From: Verrucomicrobiaceae bacterium
Lineage (GTDB): Bacteria; Verrucomicrobiota; Verrucomicrobiia; Verrucomicrobiales; Verrucomicrobiaceae
NCBI GenBank assembly: GCA_027489965.1
Contig: JAIXZA010000137.1
Location: forward strand, 1-64,000
Direction: 5' to 3'
Length of the DNA: 64,000 bases
In this document: positions 44,746 to 53,968 of the stretch, one piece after another
Layout: each line of letters begins with the position of its first letter
How positions within the stretch are numbered: the stretch's first letter is position 1
Position numbers and translations under genes: made by a program
The notes under the pieces: generated by a model
Told to the model about the DNA's origin: nothing
Databases searched by the model: none
The model's input: only the letters and a program-made list of their open reading frames with translations

Positions 44746-46178
44746 ATCGCAAGAAACAATCGATCCAAAGGAACCCGTTCGAAGAATTCATGCAACGCAC
44801 GAAATCTGCTCAAGCGGCAGTTCCGCAGAACCTTGATGCCGAACGTGGTGCCTTGTGTTCATGCCTCATGGATCCAGCAAGGGCTATTTCCGTGTGCTTG
44901 GATGAACTCACCGAGCTTCATTTCTACCACCCTCCCCATCAAATTCTGTATCGAGCAATCATTGATCTCTGGACGGTCTCGAAGACGATGGAGTTCATCA
45001 CTGTCGCTGAGTTCTTGGACAAGCAAGGACTGTTGCTCGCCGCTGGCGGAGCAGCCTACATCAGCACGCTCTACACGTTTCTTCCGACCGGTGGAAACAT
45101 CGAATACTACATCGAGATCGTGAAGGAGAAGTATCTTCTGCGGGAGATGCTTTCGACGTGCCACAAGTTTGCTCAGATGGCTTTCACTGAGCAGGCAAAT
45201 CCGAGGGGTCTTGCCGACGAGTTTCAGAAGGCCGCAATGGATCTGCAGCGAGTTCACGAAACGAAAGCAAAGACCGAGCGGCTGAAAGATCTGGTGAAAC
45301 CAGCACTGGATCGATACGAGGCGGCTTTCAAGAAGAAAGATAAGTCCTCGATGACGGGCCTAACGACAGGATTTGCCAGGCTGGACACCATGACCGGAGG
45401 AATGCTTGCTGAACAAATGATCGTCATTGCAGCTCGGGAGAAGCTCGGGAAATCTGCTCTGGCGTTCAACATTGCCGTTCACGTTTCTTCGATCGGATAT
45501 GGAGTCGGAGTTCTTTCTCTTGAGATGTCCAAGCGTCAGCTCATCGACCGGTATTTTGCGATGCGTGCCCGTGTGGATCTTCGGAAAATCCGAGATGGGG
45601 CGTTTTGCCTCAACGACACGCACAAGCTCTACAAGGCGGCGGCAGACGCAGCAAAAGCACCAATCTGGGTGCGTGACGAGTCTTCGGTCAATGCGCTGCA
45701 AATCCGAGCGACAGCTCAGAATTTGGTCGAACAGCATCAGATCAAGCTACTGATCGTGGATTACGCCCAGTTGATCGAGCCCCTTGATCGTCGCGAGGTC
45801 AACCGAGAACGCCAAGTTGCAGAGATCAGTCGGAATCTCAAAGTGTGCGCAAAGGAACTCCGGATCCCGGTGATCGTCATATCGCAAGTGAACTCGGATG
45901 GAGAGACGCGCGAGTCCAAGGCATTGCAACAGGACTGTGATCAACTCTGGAAGGTTGTCACCGAGAAGCGAAAGAAGCCGAAGAAACAGAATTGGAAAAG
46001 CAAGAAGCAGCAGGACGAAGACGATGAAGAAGAAGACCAATCCGAGGAAGAGGACAGTCCGGTTCGTCCATGCTTCCTCCACGTCGAATACAACCGTGAA
46101 GGGCCAACCGGATTCATCCCGATGAATTTCCTTCGCACAATGACCGTGTTCGAAGAACGCAACGACAACCCATATTGA
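44742..46178 (+). CDS. dnaB: Replicative DNA helicase DnaB
   Basis: AVPQNLDAERGALCSCLMD; IVIAAREKLGKSALAFNIA; LSLEMSKRQLIDR; LLIVDYAQLIEP. Confidence 0.9.
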   Translation: MNRKKQSIQRNPFEEFMQRTKSAQAAVPQNLDAERGALCSCLMDPARAISVCLDELTELHFYHPPHQILYRAIIDLWTVSKTMEFITVAEFLDKQGLLLAAGGAAYISTLYTFLPTGGNIEYYIEIVKEKYLLREMLSTCHKFAQMAFTEQANPRGLADEFQKAAMDLQRVHETKAKTERLKDLVKPALDRYEAAFKKKDKSSMTGLTTGFARLDTMTGGMLAEQMIVIAAREKLGKSALAFNIAVHVSSIGYGVGVLSLEMSKRQLIDRYFAMRARVDLRKIRDGAFCLNDTHKLYKAAADAAKAPIWVRDESSVNALQIRATAQNLVEQHQIKLLIVDYAQLIEPLDRREVNRERQVAEISRNLKVCAKELRIPVIVISQVNSDGETRESKALQQDCDQLWKVVTEKRKKPKKQNWKSKKQQDEDDEEEDQSEEEDSPVRPCFLHVEYNREGPTGFIPMNFLRTMTVFEERNDNPY

Positions 46179-46191
46179 AAATCAAACTGAA

Positions 46192-46626
46192 ATGGCAAAT
46201 TTGAACAAAGTGCAGATCATTGGGAAAGTCACCCGAGATCCGGAAGTGAAATTCACGCCAAAGGGAACCGCGGTGTGCGAGATCTCGATCGCGGTCAACC
46301 GCTGGGTCGCCGGCAAAGATGGCGAACGCGGCAAGGAAGAAGTCACCTACCTCAACTCTACGGTCTGGGGAAAACAAGCTGAGTTCGTCGGCGAATACGT
46401 CCGCAAGGGACGTGAGGTTTACTTGGAAGGACGCTTGGAAATCCAGACGTGGAACGACAAGCAGACTGACGCCAAGCGCCAAAAAATGGTGATCGTGTGC
46501 GAGAACATCCAACCGCTCGGCCCCAAACCCGAGAGTGGACAGCCATCGCGGCCATCACGACCGGAGAGCTCTGCGGCTTCATCGTCGGCTTCAAATCAAG
46601 ACAACGACGAAGATATTCCCTTCTGA
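46192..46626 (+). CDS. ssb: Single-stranded DNA-binding protein
   Basis: NKVQIIGKVTRDPEVKFTPKGTAVCEISIAVNR...WGKQAEFVGEYVRKGREVYLEGRLEIQTW, acidic tail DNDEDIPF. Confidence 0.95.
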   Translation: MANLNKVQIIGKVTRDPEVKFTPKGTAVCEISIAVNRWVAGKDGERGKEEVTYLNSTVWGKQAEFVGEYVRKGREVYLEGRLEIQTWNDKQTDAKRQKMVIVCENIQPLGPKPESGQPSRPSRPESSAASSSASNQDNDEDIPF

Positions 46627-47036
46627 TGAAAACTATAAGTTGGAAACACAGGTTTTTGATCTGTTCACTCAGTATGTCGGCAGTTGTGTGCATCTCTTCT
46701 GCCTTCATATTGATTTCGAAACTTGTCGTCCCTGAACTCGCGGCTAACCTCTGGATGTCGTTTATCATCGGAGTCTCGACCGGAATCGTCTGGGCGATTC
46801 TGGAAAAGAAATTTCGCTTTGATCGAAAGATCGCGAACTTCACCATCTGCCGCCGCGAGTGCCCATATCCTTACGAACCGATCCGGAAGGAAGAAATAGG
46901 AGAGCCGACGATTATCGCTAATCACCCGAACTTCCCGGGAGATATGGTGATTTCCCAAACCTTCGACTACCGCGCTAGATGCCAACTCTGCGGGAAGATT
47001 CACCGCGTCGAGATCACTTCACTGAAAACCCGCTGA
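46626..47036 (+). CDS. Predicted two-TM membrane protein
   Basis: MKTISWKHRFLICSLSMSAVVCISSAFILISKLVVPELAANLWMSFIIGVSTGIVWAILEKKF; Cys pairs downstream. Confidence 0.6.
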   Translation: MKTISWKHRFLICSLSMSAVVCISSAFILISKLVVPELAANLWMSFIIGVSTGIVWAILEKKFRFDRKIANFTICRRECPYPYEPIRKEEIGEPTIIANHPNFPGDMVISQTFDYRARCQLCGKIHRVEITSLKTR

Positions 47037-47061
47037 ACACGACACGTCACTACACACCCCT

Positions 47062-48180
47062 ATGCAAAACTCAAAAATCGAATGGACCGATCACACATTC
47101 AACCCTTGGATTGGATGCACCAAAGTCTCCCCGGGCTGCGCCAACTGCTACGCCGAGACACTGATGGATACGCGGTATCGACGCGTGAAATGGGGAAAAG
47201 GAAACCCCCGATCCCGAACTTCTGAAAGCTACTGGAAGCTGCCGTTGAAGTGGAACAAGGAAGCCGAAGAAAAAATTGAAGACGCCCTTCACGATTTTGC
47301 CGAAGACGGTTACGTCGCCTCTGCCCGTCCACGCGTCTTCTGCGCATCGCTCGCCGACTGGCTGGATGATGAAGTTCCTGTCGAGTGGCTCGCTGATTTG
47401 CTCGATATCATCCGCTGCACTCCGAATCTTGACTGGCTCTTGCTCACCAAACGTCCGAAAAACTGGCGTTCTCGGCTGATGGCAGTTTGCGACCAATTCT
47501 TAGGGAAAACTGTTACAAACGATCAGTGGGAGTTAATGAAGTTCGTCGCTGATTGGGTCAACGGCGCGGCTCCTCACAACGTCTGGCTTGGAACAAGCGT
47601 CGAAGATCAGGAGCGAGCCGATGAGCGCATACCTCACCTTCTTGGAATTCCCGCCAAGGTGCGATTCCTAAGTTGCGAACCACTTCTTGGCCCGGTGGAC
47701 ATTCAAAGCATGTCGTTTTGCGCAAACTGCTTTGGAGACGCCGAGACTCAGCACCTTGACGACGGGACGCCATGGTGCGCGGAGTGCGATTCAGAAATGC
47801 CAGGCTACATCCTTGATCCGATTACGGACAATGGACCGGGTATCCATTGGGTCATCGCCGGGGGAGAATCCGGACCCGGTGCCCGCCCTATGCATCCGGA
47901 TTGGGTTCGGTCACTTCGCGACCAGTGCGCCGAAGCTCAAGTAGCGTTCTTTTTCAAGCAGTGGGGCGAGTGGGTAACTGCAGGACATCATGGGTTCGGC
48001 GCACTTCCTGAAAGAGATCTGTGCTGGATCCGCGAAGACGGATCTATGTGGGAAACCCTTCCACAGAACGAGAACGATGATGCCATCACATGCAAGAAAG
48101 TTGGCAAGCACGCAGCCGGTCGCATTCTGGACGGAATCGAGCACAACGAATTTCCAACCCAACATCTTAGCATTTCGTGA
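47062..48180 (+). CDS. Phage Gp37/Gp68-like (DUF5131) protein
   Basis: MQNSKIEWTDHTFNPWIGCTKVSPGCANCYAE...NVWLGTSVEDQERADERIPHLLGIPAKVRFLSCEPLLGPV. Confidence 0.9.
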   Translation: MQNSKIEWTDHTFNPWIGCTKVSPGCANCYAETLMDTRYRRVKWGKGNPRSRTSESYWKLPLKWNKEAEEKIEDALHDFAEDGYVASARPRVFCASLADWLDDEVPVEWLADLLDIIRCTPNLDWLLLTKRPKNWRSRLMAVCDQFLGKTVTNDQWELMKFVADWVNGAAPHNVWLGTSVEDQERADERIPHLLGIPAKVRFLSCEPLLGPVDIQSMSFCANCFGDAETQHLDDGTPWCAECDSEMPGYILDPITDNGPGIHWVIAGGESGPGARPMHPDWVRSLRDQCAEAQVAFFFKQWGEWVTAGHHGFGALPERDLCWIREDGSMWETLPQNENDDAITCKKVGKHAAGRILDGIEHNEFPTQHLSIS

Positions 48181-49907
48181 AATCTCTCGCTCTCGCTGAC
48201 CTTTTTTGCGGAGCTGGCGGAACCAGTACCGGAGCCGTCGAAGCCATCGAACTCCTTGGCTACCGCTGCGACTTAACGGCCATCAACCATTGGCCGGTTG
48301 CGATCGCCACTCACACCGTCAACCACCCCACCGCACGCCACCTTTGCACCGGACTCGACGCGGTAAACCCTCGCGACCTCTACAACGAAGGCGAGCTTGA
48401 TCTGCTTTGGGCATCACCTGAATGCACTCACCACTCTGTTGCCCGGGGAGGAAAGCCGATCAACGACCAATCCCGAGCTACGGCATGGTGCGTTGTTCGC
48501 TGGGCCGAGGCTTTGCGTCCCAACGTGATTCTTATCGAGAACGTACCCGAGTTCATTACCTGGGGCGCGATCGGATGCAACGGACGCCCGCTTAAAAGCC
48601 GCAAAGGCAGTGTTTTCATTGCATGGGTAGCGGCATTGCAGTCACTTGGATACCGAGTCGATCACCGAATCCTGTGCGCTGCCGACTACGGAGATCCAAC
48701 CACACGTCGCCGACTCTTCATCCAAGCTGTTCGCGGCCGTCGCAAGATCACCTGGCCTGATGCCACCCACGCCGCGCCACATCTTCTGTCTCGCGAAATT
48801 CAGGATGATCAACCGAAGTTCGACTTCACTGGCAAAACGAAGCAACCTTGGGTGCCAGCACGGAAGATCATCGACTGGTCGCTCAAGGGGAAATCCATCT
48901 TCGATCGAAAGAAGCCGCTGAGTCCAAAGACGCTTCGACGGATCTACGCCGGCCTCGCGAAGTTCGGGATCAATCCGTTCATCACGCCTCAACAGACCGG
49001 AGAAAACCGATCCCGAAGCGTCGATAAGCCACTGCAGACCGTCACCACGGAAAGCCGCGGAATCGGCCTCGCCGAGCCCTTCCTTGTCGCCCTCCGTGGC
49101 ACATCGGAATCTCAGCTTGAAGGTAGCGGACGTAGCCTTAATGAACCGATGCCGACACTCACGGCTGGCGGCGGGCACATCTGCCTTGTCGATCCGTATC
49201 TGGTTCAGGTAGCGCACGGAAATGGCGACGAAGCCAACGGTGATCAGCGCCGATCCCGCAGCTTGGACAATCCGTTGCCAACAGTCTGCGGATCTCGCGG
49301 AGAATGGGCGGTCTGCGAACCTGCATTGCTTCCCCAGCAATCGGACGGTGCTCTACGGCCGGTCAGCAAGCCGTCTCCAACGGTTTGCGCTTCCGGTGCC
49401 ATCGCACTTGTCGAACCGTTCATTATCCCGATCGACCACACCGGAGGCGGGAAAACTCCATGCAACTCCGTGGATGATCCACTATCCACGGTCACGACAG
49501 AAGCGCGTCACGCTGTTGTCGAACCGTTCCTTGTGGAATACTACGGCAACGGCAGAGCTCAAGACATCGAATTACCGCTTGGAACAGCCACAACGAAACA
49601 GCGCTTCGGATTAGCGGATCCCGTCCTGCAGGAGCTCATAGCCAACCCCGGGAAGCGTCCGGTCGTGGAAGTTCAAGGCAAACGCTACCTCTTGGACATC
49701 CGGTTTCGGATGCTTCAACCGCATGAACTTGGTGCCGCTCAGGGATTCCCCCGGCACTTCACCTTCACCGGAAACAAAAGCGATCAGGTGAAGCAGATCG
49801 GCAACGCTGTCCCAAGGCGCACAGTCCGCGCCCTTGTCCTCGCGGCCCTCACCCAGAAAACCGACATCACCCCATACCTCAAGACCGCGGAGGCAATCGC
49901 GGCCTAA
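48177..49907 (+). CDS. C5 cytosine DNA methyltransferase with tandem-repeat region
   Basis: LADLFCGAGGTSTGAVEAI, ASPECTHHS (PC-like), IENVPEF; C-terminal RMLQPHELGAAQGFP; six PLPTVTT...VEPFLV-type repeats. Confidence 0.85.
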   Translation: MKSLALADLFCGAGGTSTGAVEAIELLGYRCDLTAINHWPVAIATHTVNHPTARHLCTGLDAVNPRDLYNEGELDLLWASPECTHHSVARGGKPINDQSRATAWCVVRWAEALRPNVILIENVPEFITWGAIGCNGRPLKSRKGSVFIAWVAALQSLGYRVDHRILCAADYGDPTTRRRLFIQAVRGRRKITWPDATHAAPHLLSREIQDDQPKFDFTGKTKQPWVPARKIIDWSLKGKSIFDRKKPLSPKTLRRIYAGLAKFGINPFITPQQTGENRSRSVDKPLQTVTTESRGIGLAEPFLVALRGTSESQLEGSGRSLNEPMPTLTAGGGHICLVDPYLVQVAHGNGDEANGDQRRSRSLDNPLPTVCGSRGEWAVCEPALLPQQSDGALRPVSKPSPTVCASGAIALVEPFIIPIDHTGGGKTPCNSVDDPLSTVTTEARHAVVEPFLVEYYGNGRAQDIELPLGTATTKQRFGLADPVLQELIANPGKRPVVEVQGKRYLLDIRFRMLQPHELGAAQGFPRHFTFTGNKSDQVKQIGNAVPRRTVRALVLAALTQKTDITPYLKTAEAIAA

Positions 49908-49918
49908 GCAACGAACCA

Positions 49919-50329
49919 ATGAAAATGAGCGGTCAAACTAAGCAAGACTCGACCGGAACCCCGAGCGCCGAAGGGCCGGACACTGGCGACGACTCACTGT
50001 TCAACGTGCGGCGATTGCGTGCAGACATACGAGAGCTAGAGCGCGATAACGCGAGGCTGCGGGATGACATCTCGCTTCTTGTTTGCGCAATCCTCAAGCG
50101 GAACGGGAAAGACGTTACCGATATGACGGCAATGGATCGACTCAAAGAACTGCACGCGAACGAGGCTATTTTATTGTCGAACCGATCAAGGCCACCAATC
50201 GCGATCCGGGGAGGGAAAGCCGTGAGCAACCTTTTTCGTGGCGTCAGGAAAATGGTATCGCCGCAAGTCCCGCAGGATGGCGATTCGGTGAACGATCAAG
50301 GCCAGCTACGGCGGGAGGAAAAGGCATGA
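49919..50329 (+). CDS. Hypothetical protein (C-terminus from duplicated segment)
   Basis: 136 aa; ends VSNLFRGVRKMVSPQVPQDGDSVNDQGQLRREEKA. Confidence 0.5.
   Translation: MKMSGQTKQDSTGTPSAEGPDTGDDSLFNVRRLRADIRELERDNARLRDDISLLVCAILKRNGKDVTDMTAMDRLKELHANEAILLSNRSRPPIAIRGGKAVSNLFRGVRKMVSPQVPQDGDSVNDQGQLRREEKA
50197..50283 (+). repeat. 87-bp dispersed direct repeat, copy 1
   Basis: AATCGCGATCCGGGGAGGGAAAGCCGTGAGCAACCTTTTTCGTGGCGTCAGG...GCAGGATGGCGA; 84/87 identical to copy 2. Confidence 0.9.
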
Positions 50330-50550
50330 AATCGAAACTGACGACTTCCCGCTGTTGGCTCGCTCGCCTTGTTCGGCCTTTGTGCTGGCCCTTCATGGCA
50401 GTCTTTGAACTGCTGCTGCTTCTCCTGTGCTGGGGGCTTGCGCTGCGCTGGCCCGTGGCTGCTGGGATCGTGGCAGATTGGGCAACGATGAACCTGCCTG
50501 ACCCGTCGTGGTATTGGCCGAACGGACAAGAGGAGCAACCCCGGCCATGA
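50326..50550 (+). CDS. Small membrane protein
   Basis: MKSKLTTSRCWLARLVRPLCWPFMAVFELLLLLLCWGLALRWPVAAG. Confidence 0.5.
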   Translation: MKSKLTTSRCWLARLVRPLCWPFMAVFELLLLLLCWGLALRWPVAAGIVADWATMNLPDPSWYWPNGQEEQPRP

Positions 50551-50897
50551 GTGAGACGCCGACAACCACGCAAGACCCGCAGGCCGGGGTTAGCTCGCTC
50601 GCCTGTTCGCAGATTTTTTTGGAATACGAGAAATACGACAAATGGGGGAATATCCGACTAGCCAACTCAGTCCTGAAAACAGGGTGCAGCCCCGGAGATA
50701 GGGTGATGCAAGGCCCAGGGAATGCCGTCCGGCCCGTGAGCCTGATAGGGACCGTGACCGGCCTCGCTTGCTGGCACGGGAAAGACCTTATGGTTCCGGT
50801 GCAGTGGGATGAGTCCTACTCCTGCGAAATCAACGCCGAGCAAATCCAGCGCATTGATTCTGCGAACAGTGGGTTAAACGAACGCGGTTCGGAATAA
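50547..50897 (+). CDS. Hypothetical protein
   Basis: 116 aa; ATGA-coupled. Confidence 0.5.
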   Translation: MSETPTTTQDPQAGVSSLACSQIFLEYEKYDKWGNIRLANSVLKTGCSPGDRVMQGPGNAVRPVSLIGTVTGLACWHGKDLMVPVQWDESYSCEINAEQIQRIDSANSGLNERGSE

Positions 50898-50945
50898 CCA
50901 AACCCCTACACAACCCGACACGAAAATTCACATGAAAGAATACCT

Positions 50946-51125
50946 ATGACTCGTCAGAAGCTCATTCAACAGCTCGCGAGCATCCATGGCGTGATTGGAG
51001 AAACGGATCTCATGAACGCCCTTCAAAGCTGTGGGCACGTATCCGACTGCGCGATCACCATCGACGACGTTCCAGACTCGGATCTCATTCGCGCCCTCAA
51101 CAAAGCAATGGAGGGCGGCAAGTGA
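50946..51125 (+). CDS. Small hypothetical protein
   Basis: MTRQKLIQQLASIHGVIGETDLMNALQSCGHVSDCAITIDDVPDSDLIRALNKAMEGGK; stop overlaps next start. Confidence 0.5.
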   Translation: MTRQKLIQQLASIHGVIGETDLMNALQSCGHVSDCAITIDDVPDSDLIRALNKAMEGGK

Positions 51126-52090
51126 ACACTGTTTTCATCGGAGACTGCAGAGAAGTTCTCAAGACGCTACCCGACGAATCTGTTCAGTGCTGTGTGACCT
51201 CGCCGCCGTATTGGGGACTTCGTGACTACGGAGTGAAAGGACAGATCGGCCTCGAGAAAACGCCGGCAGAGTTCATTGAGAAGCTTGTTGGGGTGTTCAG
51301 GGAGGTAAAGCGGGTTCTGCGGAAAGACGGAACTTGCTGGATCAACATGGGCGATTGCTACATGAGCAATCCGAACCGTAAGATGGTTCCTGGCCTCAAA
51401 AACAAAGACCTGGTAGGACAGCCGTGGATGCTCGCTTTCGCCCTTCGAGCGGATGGCTGGTATCTTCGGCGCGACATCATCTGGCACAAACCAAACGCGA
51501 TGCCTGAGAGCGTCAAAGACAGACCGGCGCTCGCCCACGAATACCTGTTCCTTCTTTCAAAGTCTGGTCGCTACTACTACGACTCGGAAGCCATCAAAGA
51601 GCCGGTCACAGGCAACGCTCATTCTCGCGGATCCGGAGTAAACCCGAAATGTGCCGGTTGGGCAGATGGTCCCGGGGCACATTCAACACTCCAACACGCC
51701 AAACCGGGCGGCTCCTACAAAGGTAGCATTCCGGGAAGAAAGAACGGCCCGGGTCAAGATCGGCGTTCGACGCGACCACGCCAAAACTCATCGTTCAGCG
51801 CGGCCGTGAGTCAACTGGTTGAAAGACGAAACAAGCGAACGGTCTGGACCATACCGACAACGCCATACCCTGACGCTCATTTTGCAACCTATCCTTCCGC
51901 GCTGGTCACGCCCTGCATTCTCGCCAGCACCAAACTTGGAGATACTGTCCTTGATCCATTCGGCGGATCCGGAACAACCGGCAAAGTCGCTTTGGAGTTA
52001 GGCCGAAAAGCCATCCTGATCGAGCTGAACCCGAATTACGGGCACTTAATCGAGAAGCGAACATCCATCACTCCGGGATTTGGCATCTGA
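51122..52090 (+). CDS. DNA methyltransferase, N4/N6 type
   Basis: CCVTSPPYWGLRDYGVKGQIGLEKTPAEFIEKL; DTVLDPFGGSGTTGKVALELGRKAILIELNP. Confidence 0.9.
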   Translation: MNTVFIGDCREVLKTLPDESVQCCVTSPPYWGLRDYGVKGQIGLEKTPAEFIEKLVGVFREVKRVLRKDGTCWINMGDCYMSNPNRKMVPGLKNKDLVGQPWMLAFALRADGWYLRRDIIWHKPNAMPESVKDRPALAHEYLFLLSKSGRYYYDSEAIKEPVTGNAHSRGSGVNPKCAGWADGPGAHSTLQHAKPGGSYKGSIPGRKNGPGQDRRSTRPRQNSSFSAAVSQLVERRNKRTVWTIPTTPYPDAHFATYPSALVTPCILASTKLGDTVLDPFGGSGTTGKVALELGRKAILIELNPNYGHLIEKRTSITPGFGI

Positions 52091-52092
52091 TC

Positions 52093-52659
52093 ATGGCGAC
52101 ACTTCTATCCCAACTCAACGAACGGAAGGTCCAAGACTCACTTTGGCTTGAGCTTCGCCAGAAAGGTCATGAACTCATCGTGCCAAACTACACCCCGCTT
52201 GAATGGTGGGAATGCGACATGTTCTCGGTCACCAAAGCCGGCCGAACGATCGAGTTCGAGATCAAGCTCACAACCGCAGACTTTCGCGCCGACTCCAAGA
52301 AAGAGAAAGACCGGCTCTACAACTGGAACCTCGGCGGCAGTTCCAAGAACACGTGCGGGAACAAACACGACCTTTTGACCTCCCGGTGCAAGACTGGCCC
52401 AGGGCGTTTCTACTACGTCGCTCCGGAAGGAATCATACCGCCTGATGAACTTCCCGAATTCGCCGGGTTGTTCACGATCACGACACGCACCTACACGCGG
52501 TACGAAGTGATCGCATTTCAGGAAACCAAGAAGGCTCCGACTCTTCACACGGAAGCGATCTCCGAAAAAGTCAGGATGCACGCACAGGGCATCTTTTACT
52601 GGCGCTATTGGAACCTCAGACGCGAGCTCACCAGAAGCCAGAGAGAACAAATCCTATGA
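52093..52659 (+). CDS. PD-(D/E)XK nuclease-like hypothetical protein
   Basis: WWECDMFSVTKAGRTIEFEIKLTTADFRAD resembles a restriction-like D...ExK core. Confidence 0.5.
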   Translation: MATLLSQLNERKVQDSLWLELRQKGHELIVPNYTPLEWWECDMFSVTKAGRTIEFEIKLTTADFRADSKKEKDRLYNWNLGGSSKNTCGNKHDLLTSRCKTGPGRFYYVAPEGIIPPDELPEFAGLFTITTRTYTRYEVIAFQETKKAPTLHTEAISEKVRMHAQGIFYWRYWNLRRELTRSQREQIL

Positions 52660-52804
52660 GTTTCCGTGCCACATTCGATTTTTCCCACACATGGAGAGAC
52701 TTAGAAGGCTTCGCCTCACCTTCCGCTTCCACTGCCACAAATAGATTCCTTTACCATGGTGGTGGTGAGCTTTCACAGAGGCGATCGAGCTGAACAGCGC
52801 AACC

Positions 52805-52822
52805 CATTCTTACGTAAGAACG
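52805..52822. promoter_or_regulatory. Palindromic operator-like site P5
   Basis: CATTCTTACGTAAGAACG, core TTCTTACGTAAGAA. Confidence 0.7.
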
Positions 52823-52846
52823 AAACCCAAAACCAAATCAGATAGT

Positions 52847-53434
52847 ATGAGCAAACGAAAAACATCGAAGCCCCTCAATCTTAAAGAGATCCGCAAGACC
52901 AAAGAGAGCGCTTGGCGTGATACCCCGATCTCTCAAGGCGCACAGGCGCATTCTAATAACGAGCAAGAGGGCGTCAAGACGAAAGCAGAACTGCCCGAAT
53001 TCTCGCTGACAATCATGGATTCGGATGGAATCATTGTATCCCAAGCTCTTCCAATCGGACAAGGAATTGCGGTGTCAGGTGACGTGGAAAAGCTTTTCGA
53101 AGTGATCGATTTCTTAGCCGATTCCGCTGAGAATCATCCTTTGTTCTGGCACGTGTGGAAACGCTTGAAAGGAGAAACGACTTCAGTGCAATCCAATGCG
53201 TCGAGTTCTTCCGGCGATCCAGCAGTTGATCATCCTAAGCACTACAACGCGCATCCCAGCGGCGTCGAGTGCATCACCGTGATTGAGCAAATGAACTTCA
53301 ACATGGGGAACGCCATCAAGTATATCTGGCGGGCCGACGAGAAAGGGAACGCTATTCAGGATCTTGAAAAAGCCCGATGGTCGATTACTCGGGAAATTGA
53401 GCGCCGTAAATCACTGAAAGGAGGCGCGAAATGA
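52847..53434 (+). CDS. DUF3310-containing protein
   Basis: PAVDHPKHYNAHPSGVECITVIEQMNFNMGNAIKYIWRADEKGNAIQDLEKARWSITREI. Confidence 0.85.
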   Translation: MSKRKTSKPLNLKEIRKTKESAWRDTPISQGAQAHSNNEQEGVKTKAELPEFSLTIMDSDGIIVSQALPIGQGIAVSGDVEKLFEVIDFLADSAENHPLFWHVWKRLKGETTSVQSNASSSSGDPAVDHPKHYNAHPSGVECITVIEQMNFNMGNAIKYIWRADEKGNAIQDLEKARWSITREIERRKSLKGGAK

Positions 53435-53955
53435 TCAGGCGTCCGGTAGATCCAAGGTTTGCGGATGCTGTTCTCAATGAGACCAAGTTTACGACGATCA
53501 GGGATAAGCCTTGGCCGATTGGAGTACCTATCATGCTATTTCACTGGTCAGGGAAGCCGTATCGGTCAAAGCAGATCGATTTGACGCCTGTCGTTGCTGT
53601 GGGATTCTGGCCGATCACGATCACCCAAGGCGAAGACCGATCGATGAGTTACGCCCATGGCATGGAAAACGAGAAGTCGATCCATGAGACAGAGGGATTC
53701 GGATCAAAAGAAGAAATGGACCAATGGTTTCGCCGATTGGTTAAACCCGGGAAGTCGATCACGCGGGCCTTAATTCGCTTTCGATTGGCTCGCTCTGTTG
53801 AAGGATCATCCTACGAGTATCCATGCACCGATTGCGGAGGCGATGCTTATGTGGGATTGAGCGGCTGGCGAGGACCAGAGGGCGAGATTATCAGCAAGAA
53901 TGAACGGCTCTGTCTGCGATGTGGCAGAAAACGCGGTATCGAGAGACCAATTTAA
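53431..53955 (+). CDS. Hypothetical protein (ASCH-like N-terminus, zinc-ribbon-like C-terminus)
   Basis: FADAVLNETKFTTIRDKPWPIGVPIMLFHWSGKPYRSKQ; C-terminal CTDCGG...CLRCG. Confidence 0.5.
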   Translation: MIRRPVDPRFADAVLNETKFTTIRDKPWPIGVPIMLFHWSGKPYRSKQIDLTPVVAVGFWPITITQGEDRSMSYAHGMENEKSIHETEGFGSKEEMDQWFRRLVKPGKSITRALIRFRLARSVEGSSYEYPCTDCGGDAYVGLSGWRGPEGEIISKNERLCLRCGRKRGIERPI

Positions 53956-53968
53956 CCCAACAATTCAA

